A stretch of 64,000 nucleotides of DNA from Udaeobacter sp963725505. GTDB taxonomy: Bacteria > Verrucomicrobiota > Verrucomicrobiia > Chthoniobacterales > UBA10450. Positions 1 through 8,661 of this stretch are shown in pieces (within the stretch, counting starts at the first letter, position 1; every line of letters begins with the position of its first letter). The stretch spans positions 62,001 to 126,000 of the forward strand of contig CAVRYN010000007.1 of the NCBI GenBank assembly GCA_963725505.1, in the 5' to 3' direction. A program made the translations under genes and the position numbers. The notes under the pieces were generated by a model that did no database searches, was not told the origin of the DNA, and worked only from the letters and a program-made list of their open reading frames with translations.

Positions 1-989
1 TTTCGCGCACTGGGCGCATTAGTGGTGCTGGTCGCTGTCCAGGTGTTAGTGCTGGGATTGTATCTCCCGCCAGTGTTCAAATAGCTGGTGCCATCAGGAG
101 TTCCGCCCCAGACGATCATCTCACTGCCGGTCCAAACTGCCGTGTGGAATTCTCGCACACTGGTCGCATTAGTGGTGCTGGTCGCTGTCCAGCTATCCGT
201 GCTGGGATTGTATCGCCCGCCAGTGTTCGAACGGTTGATGCCATCAGGAGTTCCGCCCCAGACAATCATCTCACTGCCGGTCCAAACTCCCGTGTGCCTG
301 AATCGCGCAGCCGGCGCATTAGTAGTGCTGGTCGCCGTCCAGGTGTTATCGGCGCACGGATCAATCTCTGGAAGAGCGTAGGTAGCGGTGCCTAGCGTTG
401 TGATACTAAATTTGTTGCTGGCAGCTTGGGTTCGTAGCAACGCAAAGCGCTGGCCTTTGTCGTGGTCGGATAACTCGGCGATCAGGCGTTCCGTTAACAC
501 CGGCATGGCCAGGCACTCAGCAATAACAAAGGGATCGTTTCCAAGAGCCTGAAACAATTCCCGAAGAACTTCCGGCTGTTTTGTGTTCCGCGCCATTCGA
601 TCCATCTCGGCTTGGAGCTGCTCGGGCGTGATCGGTCGGTGCCAGTATTCGGCTAGCAGCTCGGAGTTGCGCAGATATTCTTCCACCTTTGCTTCGATCT
701 GCGCCTGCGACATGATTTTCTCCAGCGCCGGTTTCGGTCTGGACTGCTCGCCGCGACTGCGGGGCCAGATGCGATGCCGCCAGTACACATCTTCAATGGC
801 GCGCTGATACGCGACCCGCTCCGCGAAGCTGAGGATCCTTGTCTGTTTCGATGACGTCGCCGATGTCGTTAGGCCATCGAAGCTCCGTTCAGCGAGGGCG
901 AATGGCATCGCGCAAATGGCCAGGAGCAGAAGCAGGTAAAACGCGCTTCGAAGGATTTGGGCTTTAGTGTTGGAATTGGATTTTTTCAT
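1..989 (-). CDS. secreted kelch-repeat protein, 3' end outside window
   Basis: I read the minus strand from an ATG at 987-989; the frame stays open to the window edge. The protein starts with a lysine-containing n-region and a leucine-rich core (YLLLLLAICAMPFALA), a probable signal peptide. About 150 hydrophilic, helix-prone residues follow (for example PITPEQLQAEMDRMA). From about residue 215 there are near-identical 50-residue repeats with WTATSTTNAP and HTAVWTGSEMIVWGG, a kelch-like blade pattern. The DNA repeats with a 150-bp period (88 and 238 are equivalent points). A beta-propeller exported to the periplasm or surface is likely; ligand and function are unknown. The signal-peptide DNA resembles that of the secreted gene at 23130-25520. 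Confidence 0.75.
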   Translation of the reverse strand, partial: MKKSNSNTKAQILRSAFYLLLLLAICAMPFALAERSFDGLTTSATSSKQTRILSFAERVAYQRAIEDVYWRHRIWPRSRGEQSRPKPALEKIMSQAQIEAKVEEYLRNSELLAEYWHRPITPEQLQAEMDRMARNTKQPEVLRELFQALGNDPFVIAECLAMPVLTERLIAELSDHDKGQRFALLRTQAASNKFSITTLGTATYALPEIDPCADNTWTATSTTNAPAARFRHTGVWTGSEMIVWGGTPDGINRSNTGGRYNPSTDSWTATSTTNATSVREFHTAVWTGSEMIVWGGTPDGTSYLNTGGRYNPSTNTWTATSTTNAPSAR

Positions 990-1377
990 CTGCCGTCCTC
1001 ACGTAAAACTAAGGGTTGCGTCTTGTATTCCAAAGCGAAATGTGATTCGTGAGGACCTGAGAAGTCGGCAGCAGCAAGCGTCTCAGGGGATTTTTTAAAT
1101 CTAGTCTCGGTCGGGGTCAGAAAAGTCCCGGGTGAAGCGCCATCTGTAGTTGAAGCGTTGGAAACGTGTCAACGCTTTTTCTTAAGAGGTCTTTGATCGC
1201 AAATCACCGAGCCGATGAAGGCGCAGGAGACTAACAATTTCGCAGTGGTGCAGGACCGCCCAAGGGATCGTGGCTACAGCCGACACTCGATCCGTCCGTC
1301 CGGCAGCATCATCCACCAGCTTGCCCGCTGTAGCCTCGCCAAGTTACAGCTGTTCGCTAATCGCACTGTCACTGATT

Positions 1378-1425
1378 GTAGGGCAACCGCATCGGGTTGC
1401 CCGGCAGGCGAAGCGCCTGCCCTAC
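1378..1425. repeat. palindromic GTAGGGC repeat, intergenic
   Basis: This imperfect palindrome runs from GTAGGGCAACC to GCGCCTGCCCTAC. Related copies lie at 1593-1651 (inside folC) and 59473-59512. It is the only structure I recognise in the 454-bp gap between the kelch gene start and the folC stop. Confidence 0.7.
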
Positions 1426-1443
1426 AAAATGATTCGCGAAACC

Positions 1444-3741
1444 TCACTGTGCGCATTCTTCGAACGCAGCGGGTTCACCGCGCAGATGAGCGAGGACTTC
1501 GCCTGCGAAATGCAGGGAGCCTGTGATCAAGATTGGATTTGGTTTTGCGCGCGCAAGCGCCAGCGCTTCATCAACCGATAGAGTGATGGAAATTGTAGGG
1601 CAACCCCGAACGCTTTCGGGGTTGCCGGCAGGCGACGCGCCCGCCCTACAAACAAAAGGAACGTTTGCCAAAACGTTCGCTAAAATTTCTGGCTGCGCTG
1701 CGCGGTCGCTCCGAATCTTGGGAAGAAGAATTGAATCAGCAATCGGCGCGAGCGTTTCACAAATGCCGCGCAAATCTTTGTCGGAAAGAACTGCGAGGAC
1801 CAGTGTTGCTTTCTGATTGCCAAAAATCTCGCGCCATGTTTCCGCGAGTATGCGTGCTGAGCAAGGATTATGCGCGCCATCGATAATTGTACGCTCGTCC
1901 CACTTCTGAAAACGCGCGGGCCACTCGATGTTGGCAACTCCGCGCGTAATGGATTTGTCGTCGATCTCGATCGTTGCGGCGTGGACGGCGGCGATCGCCA
2001 CAGCAGCATTCTGTTGTTGATGCTGACCCCGCAAAGCAATTGGCGACCGATCGTAACGTTCACTTACGAATTGAAGTGGCGCTGTGCATTCGGCGGCTCG
2101 CGCGCGAATGACTTTTTCGGCTTCCGGTCGCTGCGGGGCGCAGACAACTGGAATTCCGGGCTTGATAATTCCCGCTTTTTCACTCGCGATCTGAGCGAGC
2201 GTGTTTCCCAGCCATTGTTCGTGATCGAAATCGATCGATGTAATGACTGAGACATCTGATTGGATGGCGTTTGTCGCATCGAGGCGTCCGCCTATACCGG
2301 TCTCGAGAATGACAACGTCGAGCTTATCGCGGTCAGGCGAGTCACCCCTCACCTTAATCCTCTCCCCTCGACGCGAGGGGAGAGGGGAGGGTGAGGGGAG
2401 CTGCTCACTATTACGTTTGGCTCCGCGTCCTGCGGGATCGGAAAAATGTTTTAGCGCGAGCGCCGTCGTAACTTCGAAAAATGTCGGATGCGGATCCCAA
2501 TCGGCGACCAGATTGCGAATCGTAGTCAAGCCGTTGGCAACCGCGTCCTCGGAAATCATTTCGCCACTTACGCGAATCCGCTCTCGAAATGTGACGAGGT
2601 GAGGAGAGGTGAACAGGCCAGTGCGGTATCTTTGCGCGCGACAGATCGAATCGATCATGGCGCAGACTGAGCCTTTGCCATTTGTTCCTGCGACGTGAAT
2701 GACGCGAGTTCCGCGAAGATCCACATGCAACTCTGCAAGGAGTCGCCGGATGTTTTCCAGGCCAAGCTTGATGCCGAAGCGCTGGAGACTGTAGAGCCAG
2801 GCGATTACCTCTTGGTATGTTAGAGGAGGTCGCGGCACAGCCCCCTTCGGTCGCCGCGGCGACCTACGGTGTGCCAAGGAGGCCTCTCCCACATTCACGG
2901 CGTCACAGCAAAAGTAACTGAGCAATCGGCTGATTTCTTCGCGCAGTTTTTTGCGATGCACGATCATGTCGATCAAACCGTGTTCCTGGAGAAATTCAGC
3001 GGTCTGAAATCGTTCCGGCAACTCTTGATGCGTGGTTTCCTTGATTACCCGAGGTCCGGCGAAACCGATCATGCTCTTTGGCTCAGCGATAATAACGTCG
3101 CCCAGCGAAGCGAAGCTGGCCATGACTCCGGCCGTTGTCGGGTTTGTGAGAACAGAAATGTAAGGGAGTTGTTCGTGCGCATGTTGTGCGAGCGCGCCGC
3201 TTGTTTTTGCCATCTGCATCAAGCTCAACATTCCTTCGTACATGCGCGCCCCGCCAGAAGCAGCAATGATGACAACCGCGCAGCGCTCAGCCGTTCCATA
3301 TTCAATCGTGCGCGTGATTTTTTCGCCCACGACCGATCCCATGGTCGCGGCGAGGAAACCGAAATCCATCACCGCGATAGCCACCTTGTAACCGTCGAGA
3401 ATGCCATACCCGCTGATCACAGCGTCGAGGAGGCCAGTGCTTCCCTGGTATTTCTTGAGCCGATCTTTGTACGTAACCATCCCTTGAAACCGCAATACGT
3501 CCACGGATTTCAAGTCAGCATCCATTTCTACAAAAGTGTCCGGGTCGAGCAGATTCTGAATCCGCTCCTTAGCAGGTTGTGCAAAGTGATAATCGCAGCG
3601 CGGACAGACGCGTTGATTTTGCGCGAGCTCGATTTCAGGCACGACTTCCGAACAGCCCGGGCACTTTTGGAAAAGGCCTCGCGGAATTTCCCGCTTTTTC
3701 CCGGCTTCCGCCTTAATTGCTGGCTTCTTGAAAATTGCCAT
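1444..3741 (-). CDS. accD-folC: AccD-FolC fusion: acetyl-CoA carboxylase beta subunit + folylpolyglutamate/dihydrofolate synthase
   Basis: One 765-residue frame. Residues 1 to about 285 are the carboxyltransferase beta subunit of acetyl-CoA carboxylase (malonyl-CoA formation), with a CPGC...CPRC zinc finger at 27-49 and a crotonase-like core (IAASGGARMYEG). From about 305 comes FolC, which adds glutamate to folates, with the ATP loop HVAGTNGKGS and ETGIGGRLDATN. accD and folC are adjacent in many bacteria, but here no stop separates them; the linker is encoded by a palindromic repeat (2841-2880). FolC carries two further repeat-derived inserts (2341-2400 and 1593-1651). I start at MAIFKKP (ATG 3739-3741), 5 nt after the comF stop; the frame is open further upstream but that overlaps comF. 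It could be a true bifunctional protein or two proteins after processing. Confidence 0.88.
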   Translation of the reverse strand: MAIFKKPAIKAEAGKKREIPRGLFQKCPGCSEVVPEIELAQNQRVCPRCDYHFAQPAKERIQNLLDPDTFVEMDADLKSVDVLRFQGMVTYKDRLKKYQGSTGLLDAVISGYGILDGYKVAIAVMDFGFLAATMGSVVGEKITRTIEYGTAERCAVVIIAASGGARMYEGMLSLMQMAKTSGALAQHAHEQLPYISVLTNPTTAGVMASFASLGDVIIAEPKSMIGFAGPRVIKETTHQELPERFQTAEFLQEHGLIDMIVHRKKLREEISRLLSYFCCDAVNVGEASLAHRRSPRRPKGAVPRPPLTYQEVIAWLYSLQRFGIKLGLENIRRLLAELHVDLRGTRVIHVAGTNGKGSVCAMIDSICRAQRYRTGLFTSPHLVTFRERIRVSGEMISEDAVANGLTTIRNLVADWDPHPTFFEVTTALALKHFSDPAGRGAKRNSEQLPSPSPLPSRRGERIKVRGDSPDRDKLDVVILETGIGGRLDATNAIQSDVSVITSIDFDHEQWLGNTLAQIASEKAGIIKPGIPVVCAPQRPEAEKVIRARAAECTAPLQFVSERYDRSPIALRGQHQQQNAAVAIAAVHAATIEIDDKSITRGVANIEWPARFQKWDERTIIDGAHNPCSARILAETWREIFGNQKATLVLAVLSDKDLRGICETLAPIADSILLPKIRSDRAAQPEILANVLANVPFVCRAGASPAGNPESVRGCPTISITLSVDEALALARAKPNPILITGSLHFAGEVLAHLRGEPAAFEECAQ
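1593..1651. repeat. GTAGGGC palindromic repeat inside folC
   Basis: Same family as 1378-1425. On the minus strand it is translated as the tract CRAGASPAGNPESVRGCP in the C-terminal part of FolC, without breaking the frame. Confidence 0.7.
2341..2400. repeat. CCCTCACC...GGTGAGGG palindromic repeat inside folC
   Basis: A palindrome rich in CTCTCCCC/GGGGAGAG. It is read in frame as PSPSPLPSRRGERIKVRG between the FolC segment LALKHF and VVILETGIGG, which are normally only a few residues apart. A related sequence lies between valS and murI (55588-55679). Confidence 0.75.
2841..2880. repeat. palindromic repeat forming the AccD-FolC linker
   Basis: The core GGTCGCCGCGGCGACC is a perfect palindrome at the AccD/FolC junction and is translated as the RRSPRRPKG linker. 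Its insertion plausibly removed the accD stop codon. Confidence 0.65.
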
Positions 3742-3746
3742 GGGAC

Positions 3747-4475
3747 TTATGCGCGTGCTGCCGTCGCCGCGTGAACGGAGAGCGCACCGGCGCGTTTCAA
3801 AACCCGCGCGCACTCGCTCAACGTGGAGCCGGTTGTCAGAACATCATCGATTAACAGCACCCGCAAACCTCGCACGTCTGCGTTTTTTCGTAAACGGAAT
3901 GCGTTATGCAAATTTTCCATTCGCTCGGACCGATCAAGCGCAGTTTGCGTAGTGGTGTAGCGAATACGCTCGAGTAGCGGCTTCGAAGGAATTGAGGTCT
4001 GTGCGCTCAACAATGCTGCGAGCAGGCTGGCTTGATTAAAGCCGCGTTCTCGTAGCCGAGTAGCGTGCAGTGGCACCGGCACGACGATGTCGAATCGCCT
4101 TCCGCGGAGCCGTTCGTCATCCAGCGCAGCATGGAGCCAGCGCGCCACAAGGCGACGCAAGTGAATTTGCCGTCCGTATTTAAATTCATGGATGATCTCG
4201 CGAACCATGCCGCGACCGCGGTATGCCGACACGGCCGCGTCGAAATGAATCGTGCGATGGGCGCAGTTGGCACAGGTAAACTCGCTGGTAATGGAGCCTT
4301 CGAAGGGCTCGGAGCATTTCTGGCAAAATGGCGCGACGATGCGAACGGCCTTCGCTTCGCACTGATTGCAGAGATACTCACCAGCTCTCACGTTTCCCCC
4401 GCAAATTGTGCAAACTGGTGGGTAAAGAAGCGATACGGCCGCTTCCAATGACTCAAACGTGTGAAGCGCGATCAT
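3747..4475 (-). CDS. comF: ComF family phosphoribosyltransferase-like protein
   Basis: 242 residues. The N-terminus has paired CxxC motifs of the ComF zinc ribbon (CTICGG, CNQC, CQKC, CANC). The C-terminus has the PRPP-binding loop VLLIDDVLTTGST, preceded by FDIVVPVPLH and the RGFNQ motif typical of ComF. ComF proteins act in DNA uptake in naturally competent bacteria. The gene overlaps the upstream protease by 23 nt and ends 5 nt before accD-folC, so the three are probably one transcript. No key motif is missing. Confidence 0.9.
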   Translation of the reverse strand: MIALHTFESLEAAVSLLYPPVCTICGGNVRAGEYLCNQCEAKAVRIVAPFCQKCSEPFEGSITSEFTCANCAHRTIHFDAAVSAYRGRGMVREIIHEFKYGRQIHLRRLVARWLHAALDDERLRGRRFDIVVPVPLHATRLRERGFNQASLLAALLSAQTSIPSKPLLERIRYTTTQTALDRSERMENLHNAFRLRKNADVRGLRVLLIDDVLTTGSTLSECARVLKRAGALSVHAATAARA

Positions 4476-5334
4476 ATTTCAACCAGGTTCGCATTATTAT
4501 CCATGTTACTGTCGCTACGCCCAGCGGCACAATTCCAACAAGCAGATTCTTTCCCACCCATGGGAGGGCAACCATTTGCTGGTGCGTCAACCAACTGAAA
4601 GTGCCGCTCCCGAAAATCAAACCAGCATGCAAGCCGATCGGTAGCCATAACGAATGGGTATGCAGACGCGCTACCGCGAGAATGCAACCGAGAAGAAATA
4701 ATGTTGCAAAGGCGGACGCCAGCGTCGTCGGGTCGCCAACTCGCCCAAACGAATGGACAATCGAATTCAAGCCTGAGATCCACGTTACGATTGCGGATGT
4801 CCGTTCCGGCGCTTTGAAAAAATGAACTGCTGCAAAGACCGCGGAGACGACGAGGATGGCAGTGTACTTGCGACCTGTCCTAAGTAAGACGCCCAAAACA
4901 ATGCCGCGAAAAAACGCCTCTTCGATGAATGGAACGGCGATTGAAGCAACAAGCACCTTGCCAAGGCGCGGCCAGGCAAAAGTATGCCGAAATGAGTAAA
5001 CGTGAATTGCAACGAGCAAAGCGCAGCAGCAGAGCAGGGGAATTAGCGAGAGAAGAATGCCGGCGCAGAGATCGCGACCCCAACGTGGATTGGGTGCAAG
5101 GCGAAGGTCAGCCATGCAACGCACATGGCTGATGCGCAGGAAAGGCCAGAGCAAGAGCGCAGCAGCGATCAGGATGGACCGATGAAAGAACGTTTCGAAA
5201 TCGTACTTTGCCAGGGAGGAAAACAGACCGTGCGCTGCAAGCGACTGGGCTGACCAAAAAAGAATTGGAGCAAGCAGTGCTCCAACGATAACAACCCCGA
5301 TAAAATACGCCGCCAATTTAACTACGTCTTTCAA
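4453..5334 (-). CDS. CPBP family intramembrane metalloprotease
   Basis: 293 residues with about seven hydrophobic segments. It shows the three signatures of the CPBP (CAAX protease/bacteriocin-processing) fold: EEAFFRG, a histidine in AAVHFFK, and HAG in LPIGLHAGL near the C-terminus. These build the buried glutamate/histidine active site. Substrates of this class are usually unknown. It is the first gene of the minus-strand group with comF and accD-folC; its 3' end overlaps the comF start. Confidence 0.85.
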   Translation of the reverse strand: MKDVVKLAAYFIGVVIVGALLAPILFWSAQSLAAHGLFSSLAKYDFETFFHRSILIAAALLLWPFLRISHVRCMADLRLAPNPRWGRDLCAGILLSLIPLLCCCALLVAIHVYSFRHTFAWPRLGKVLVASIAVPFIEEAFFRGIVLGVLLRTGRKYTAILVVSAVFAAVHFFKAPERTSAIVTWISGLNSIVHSFGRVGDPTTLASAFATLFLLGCILAVARLHTHSLWLPIGLHAGLIFGSGTFSWLTHQQMVALPWVGKNLLVGIVPLGVATVTWIIMRTWLKYDRASHV

Positions 5335-5360
5335 GGCGGCTAATGTAAGGTCTTACCGCA

Positions 5361-5621
5361 ATGCGGAGTCAACATATATGGACGGACAGGAATCAAAATG
5401 GCAGGAAACGCGAAGTGCGAGCCACAAAGTTCGGTGGCGTGTGGCGGTTCCAAGCGAAAACTTCGGGCGATCTTGACTGGACCTATTATGAGCCCCCGTT
5501 GTTGGAGGATTTACTGACGTTAAAAGAAATCCTCGTGCGAAAATACCAGCGACGGCGCGTTTCGACCGAAGACGTCGCCTCGATCGAGAAGCTCATCGAG
5601 GAGCACGCGGACAATGAGTGA
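5361..5621 (+). CDS. small conserved-looking hypothetical protein
   Basis: 86 residues from ATG 5361, divergent from the CPBP gene with a 26-nt gap. It has a basic N-terminal strand-rich half (TKFGGVWRFQAK) and an acidic/basic helical half ending IEKLIEEHADNE. No motif I can assign. Normal codon pattern and a clean start and stop suggest a real gene. Confidence 0.6.
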   Translation: MRSQHIWTDRNQNGRKREVRATKFGGVWRFQAKTSGDLDWTYYEPPLLEDLLTLKEILVRKYQRRRVSTEDVASIEKLIEEHADNE

Positions 5622-5719
5622 CAGGTGAAAATCGATGCAGGATGCTTGATGCTAGATACTCGATCCAGCAGCCGGCGAATCTTATCCAGTTATCGAGAAT
5701 CCAGAATTGAGTATCGGCC

Positions 5720-6390
5720 ATGACTGAATGGGACACGGATAAATTAGTCGAGTGGGACAAGCGGTTCGTTTGGCATCCGTTTACCGACATGCGTGAATGC
5801 CGCGCTGCGGTGTTTGCGAGTGAACATGAAAGCGTGGTTTCGGACATGATGGTTTTATGTAAAGGCTTGCCCGGAGGCTATCTTCCGCTTGCTATTACGT
5901 TAATATCTGAAAAACTGTTTTCCGCTTTTACTGGCTCGGTGGCCGAGGGTAAAGCGCTCGCCTACGGCCATAGTTACACGGGAAATGCCCCTGGTTGCGC
6001 CGCGGCCAAAGCAAGCCTGGAGGTTTTTGAGAAAGAGAGCGTGCTGGAAGCGCTCCAGCCAAAAATCCGGGATCTGAGCTCGGCACTCGCCGGACTAAGA
6101 GAACTTCCGGGAGTGAAGGAAGTGCGCCAGTGCGGGTTCTTGCGGGAATAGAGATGGAAGACTCTAGGGAAACCGCAGGGCCCGCCGTAGCCAGAGCCGT
6201 TTGGATCGAAGCGCGGCGCCACGGCCTACTGACCAGACCAATTTCGAACGTCGTCGTTCTGATGCCGCCCTTGTGCATCACAAACGCCCAGTTAACCAAA
6301 GCCGTGGAAGCCCTCCGCGCGTCGATCAGCAAGGTCTGGCGATGCAGCAATACTTCCACGAGAAAAGATGCCGAAGAAGTTACGGCTTGA
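5720..6390 (+). pseudogene. bioA: remnant of bioA (7,8-diaminopelargonic acid aminotransferase)
   Basis: The N-terminus KRFVWHPFTDM is the start of BioA, the PLP enzyme of biotin synthesis. The sequence then jumps to LCKGLPGGYLPLA, the PLP-lysine region that normally lies about 240 residues further on. About 200 residues, including most of the cofactor pocket, are therefore deleted. The C-terminal part then shifts frame near 6130: the first frame ends at 6151, and the second (LAGIEMED...ALRASISKV) ends at 6390. A short repeat-like stretch (5636-5718) precedes it. The 3' end overlaps tlyA. Confidence 0.85.
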
Positions 6391-7108
6391 TCAGCTGCTT
6401 GTGGGAAAGGGATTGTTCGCAAGCCGCGAGCAAGCGCAACGAGCAATAATGGCCGGCGACGTGATGGTTGGCACTCGGGTTGCGGCGAAGCCATCTGAGC
6501 TTCTTGAGGAACAAGCGGCGATCACAGTGAAGCCGACACGAAAATATGTCGGCCGCGGCGCGCTGAAGTTGGAGGCTGCGCTCGATCATTTTAATATCGA
6601 CGTGCACAGAAAGACCGCTCTGGATATTGGCGCCTCAACGGGCGGCTTTACCGATTGCATGTTGCAACGCGGCGCCAAAAAAGTTTATGCCGTTGACGTC
6701 GGCCACGGGCAATTGGATTGGAAGCTCCGCAACGATCCACGCGTAATTGTTCTCGAAAAAGTCAATGCACGATCTCTTTCGCGCGAGCACATTCCGGAAC
6801 CTGCCGATCTTTGCGTGATTGATGTTTCCTTCATTTCGCTGACTTTGATCCTGCCGAACGCATTCGACTTGATAACTCCAACCGGAGTGATTCTCGCGCT
6901 GATCAAACCGCAGTTCGAGCTGCAACGCTCTGAGGTCGGCAAAGGCGGAATTGTTCGCGATCAGGGCTTGCACCAAAAGGCACAAGACAAGATTGTCGCT
7001 TTTGTGACGCATCTGGGCCACGTAGTGACCGGAATTGTCCCGTCTGCTATTACAGGCGCGGACGGGAATCAGGAATTTTTTGCATGCATGCGAAAACGAT
7101 CGGCTTAA
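6368..7108 (+). CDS. tlyA: TlyA family rRNA (cytidine-2'-O)-methyltransferase
   Basis: 246 residues. It starts with an S4 RNA-binding domain (RLDQLLVGKGLFASREQAQR) and continues with an FtsJ-like SAM methyltransferase: TALDIGASTGGFTDC (SAM loop), DVGHGQLDWKL, DVSFISLTLI and ALIKPQFE. This is the standard TlyA layout. Family members methylate 16S and 23S rRNA cytidines or act as hemolysin-like proteins; the rRNA role is the better-supported one. It overlaps nadK by 25 nt, suggesting translational coupling. Confidence 0.92.
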   Translation: MPKKLRLDQLLVGKGLFASREQAQRAIMAGDVMVGTRVAAKPSELLEEQAAITVKPTRKYVGRGALKLEAALDHFNIDVHRKTALDIGASTGGFTDCMLQRGAKKVYAVDVGHGQLDWKLRNDPRVIVLEKVNARSLSREHIPEPADLCVIDVSFISLTLILPNAFDLITPTGVILALIKPQFELQRSEVGKGGIVRDQGLHQKAQDKIVAFVTHLGHVVTGIVPSAITGADGNQEFFACMRKRSA

Positions 7109-7950
7109 TCGCCCACACGGGAAAACCAGACGTTGCTGAGCTTATCAACGCAATTGCCCGCGAGTTCGGCCGTTTTTCAATCTCGATCCTGTTCGAGAAG
7201 GAGACGGCTCGCATTGCCGGAAAGAAATCGGGGCTCTCGCTGGCCGAATTGGGCGCTGCGGCGGATCTCCTTGTCGTAGCCGGGGGCGACGGAACCATTC
7301 TGCACGTAGTTGGGCAGCTTGGCGAAGTCATTAAGCCAATCTTCGGCATCAACGTCGGTTCGCTCGGCTTTCTGACCTGCGCGAGTTCTTCGACCTATCG
7401 TGAGGCGGTGGAATGCATCGCGAGGGACCGGATTAATTTTAGTCAGCGGGCGCTACTCGAGGCACGAGTTCACCTGGGCGATAAAAGAACGGGCAAAATG
7501 ATCGCGCTGAACGATGCCGTGTTAAGCCGCGGCGAACTTTCGCGCCTGGTTCTGTTGCGCACAAGAGTCAACGGCGAAGTGCTCACTGAGTTCAACGCCG
7601 ACGGGTTGATTGTCGCTACGCCGACTGGTTCGACGGCTTACTCGTTATCGGCTGGCGGCCCGATTCTCGATCCTGAGTCGGGCGTTTTCGTGATCACGCC
7701 GATTTGCCCACACGTTCTCACGAATCGATCAATCATTGTTGCGGAAGGATCCATAATCGAAATCGAAGCGAGCGATCCCGATTATCCGGTGTTCCTGACG
7801 CTCGATGGGCGCAAGCCGATCCACGTCGAACGAGAATCAATCGTCACGATTCGCAAAGCAAGAAAAACGCTTCAACTGGCCTCGTTGCCTGACGCCTCAT
7901 TCTTCAGCGTAGTCCGGCAAAAGCTCAAGTGGAGCGGGAGTAACGTCTGA
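7084..7950 (+). CDS. nadK: NAD kinase
   Basis: 288 residues. It makes NADP from NAD and ATP. The catalytic GGDGT motif is at about residue 63, followed by GINVGSLGFLT, LNDAVLSRG and NADGLIVATPTGSTAYSLSAGG, all hallmarks of the family. It overlaps the tlyA end. A 50-bp near-copy of its 3' end (7906-7955) appears at 10201-10250 inside the cassette array, directly behind an attC-like R'' box. Confidence 0.95.
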   Translation: MHAKTIGLIAHTGKPDVAELINAIAREFGRFSISILFEKETARIAGKKSGLSLAELGAAADLLVVAGGDGTILHVVGQLGEVIKPIFGINVGSLGFLTCASSSTYREAVECIARDRINFSQRALLEARVHLGDKRTGKMIALNDAVLSRGELSRLVLLRTRVNGEVLTEFNADGLIVATPTGSTAYSLSAGGPILDPESGVFVITPICPHVLTNRSIIVAEGSIIEIEASDPDYPVFLTLDGRKPIHVERESIVTIRKARKTLQLASLPDASFFSVVRQKLKWSGSNV

Positions 7951-8092
7951 ACGGGCAATGACGTTCGGCGGCAAGATTAAAAACGAGAATTTCAAAAAAA
8001 TTCGAAACTTCAGGGCGAAAAATCCTAAGAAGTATAGTGACTAAACGTTTAGTGAAATAAAAAACAATCAGCGAAAACCGAGAATCAAAAAA

Positions 8093-8647
8093 ATGAAAAA
8101 AACAACAATCACTATGCTCACAAAATCATTTATTCTTAGCTTCATTGGTTCACTGCTTGTAACCTTCACCGTTTGGGCTGGCACCTCGGTTCTTGAAGGG
8201 ATCGTGAAAGACCCCAATGGCCGTCCAGTCAAAGGCGCCGACGTGCGAATTGAAGCGAAGAACTTCTCCAAGATTGTCAAAACTGATGCCAACGGCCATT
8301 ACGTCTGCGATGGCTTGGGAGTTGCCACTTACAAGGCCACTCTCGTTATCAACGGACAAGTCAAAGCATCGATCGCCAACGCCAGGACGCAGGCAGGCAA
8401 GCCTGCTCAACTCAACTTCAATCTGACGGGCCAGATGGCGTCGGCTAAGAAACACACACATATGGTTTTTATGCATGCCGACGTAGATACGCATATCGGC
8501 GGCGGCGGAAAGTGGGTTGAGGTCGATGATAACGGCAATATCGTGAACAACGGCACCAACACCGGAGCTAGCAATACCACGACAGTCACTGGAACCGCCG
8601 TGCAACAATCGCAATTCAAGCCCCAGTTGAACCGGGTGGGTAATTGA
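8093..8647 (+). CDS. secreted carboxypeptidase-regulatory-like domain protein, copy 1
   Basis: 184 residues with a signal peptide (about 1-28, cleavage near VWAGTS). One CarboxypepD_reg-like/Ig-like domain follows: GIVKDPNGRPVKGADVRIEAK, GHYVCDGLGVATYKATL, QLNFNLTG. The tail is polar and T/N-rich. Such domains are beta-sandwich modules of exported proteins. It is a tandem duplicate of 8662-9165. No catalytic residues seen. Confidence 0.8.
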   Translation: MKKTTITMLTKSFILSFIGSLLVTFTVWAGTSVLEGIVKDPNGRPVKGADVRIEAKNFSKIVKTDANGHYVCDGLGVATYKATLVINGQVKASIANARTQAGKPAQLNFNLTGQMASAKKHTHMVFMHADVDTHIGGGGKWVEVDDNGNIVNNGTNTGASNTTTVTGTAVQQSQFKPQLNRVGN

Positions 8648-8661
8648 AATAATGTTCAATT

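Noticed and set aside
1215..1581. Overlapping 103-codon frames near 1.2-1.6 kb
   Set aside because: They run across the GTAGGGC palindromes and the folC 3' end; no conserved-looking residues.
2869..3774. 301-codon plus-strand frame
   Set aside because: Antisense of accD, which has a full zinc finger and carboxyltransferase motifs.
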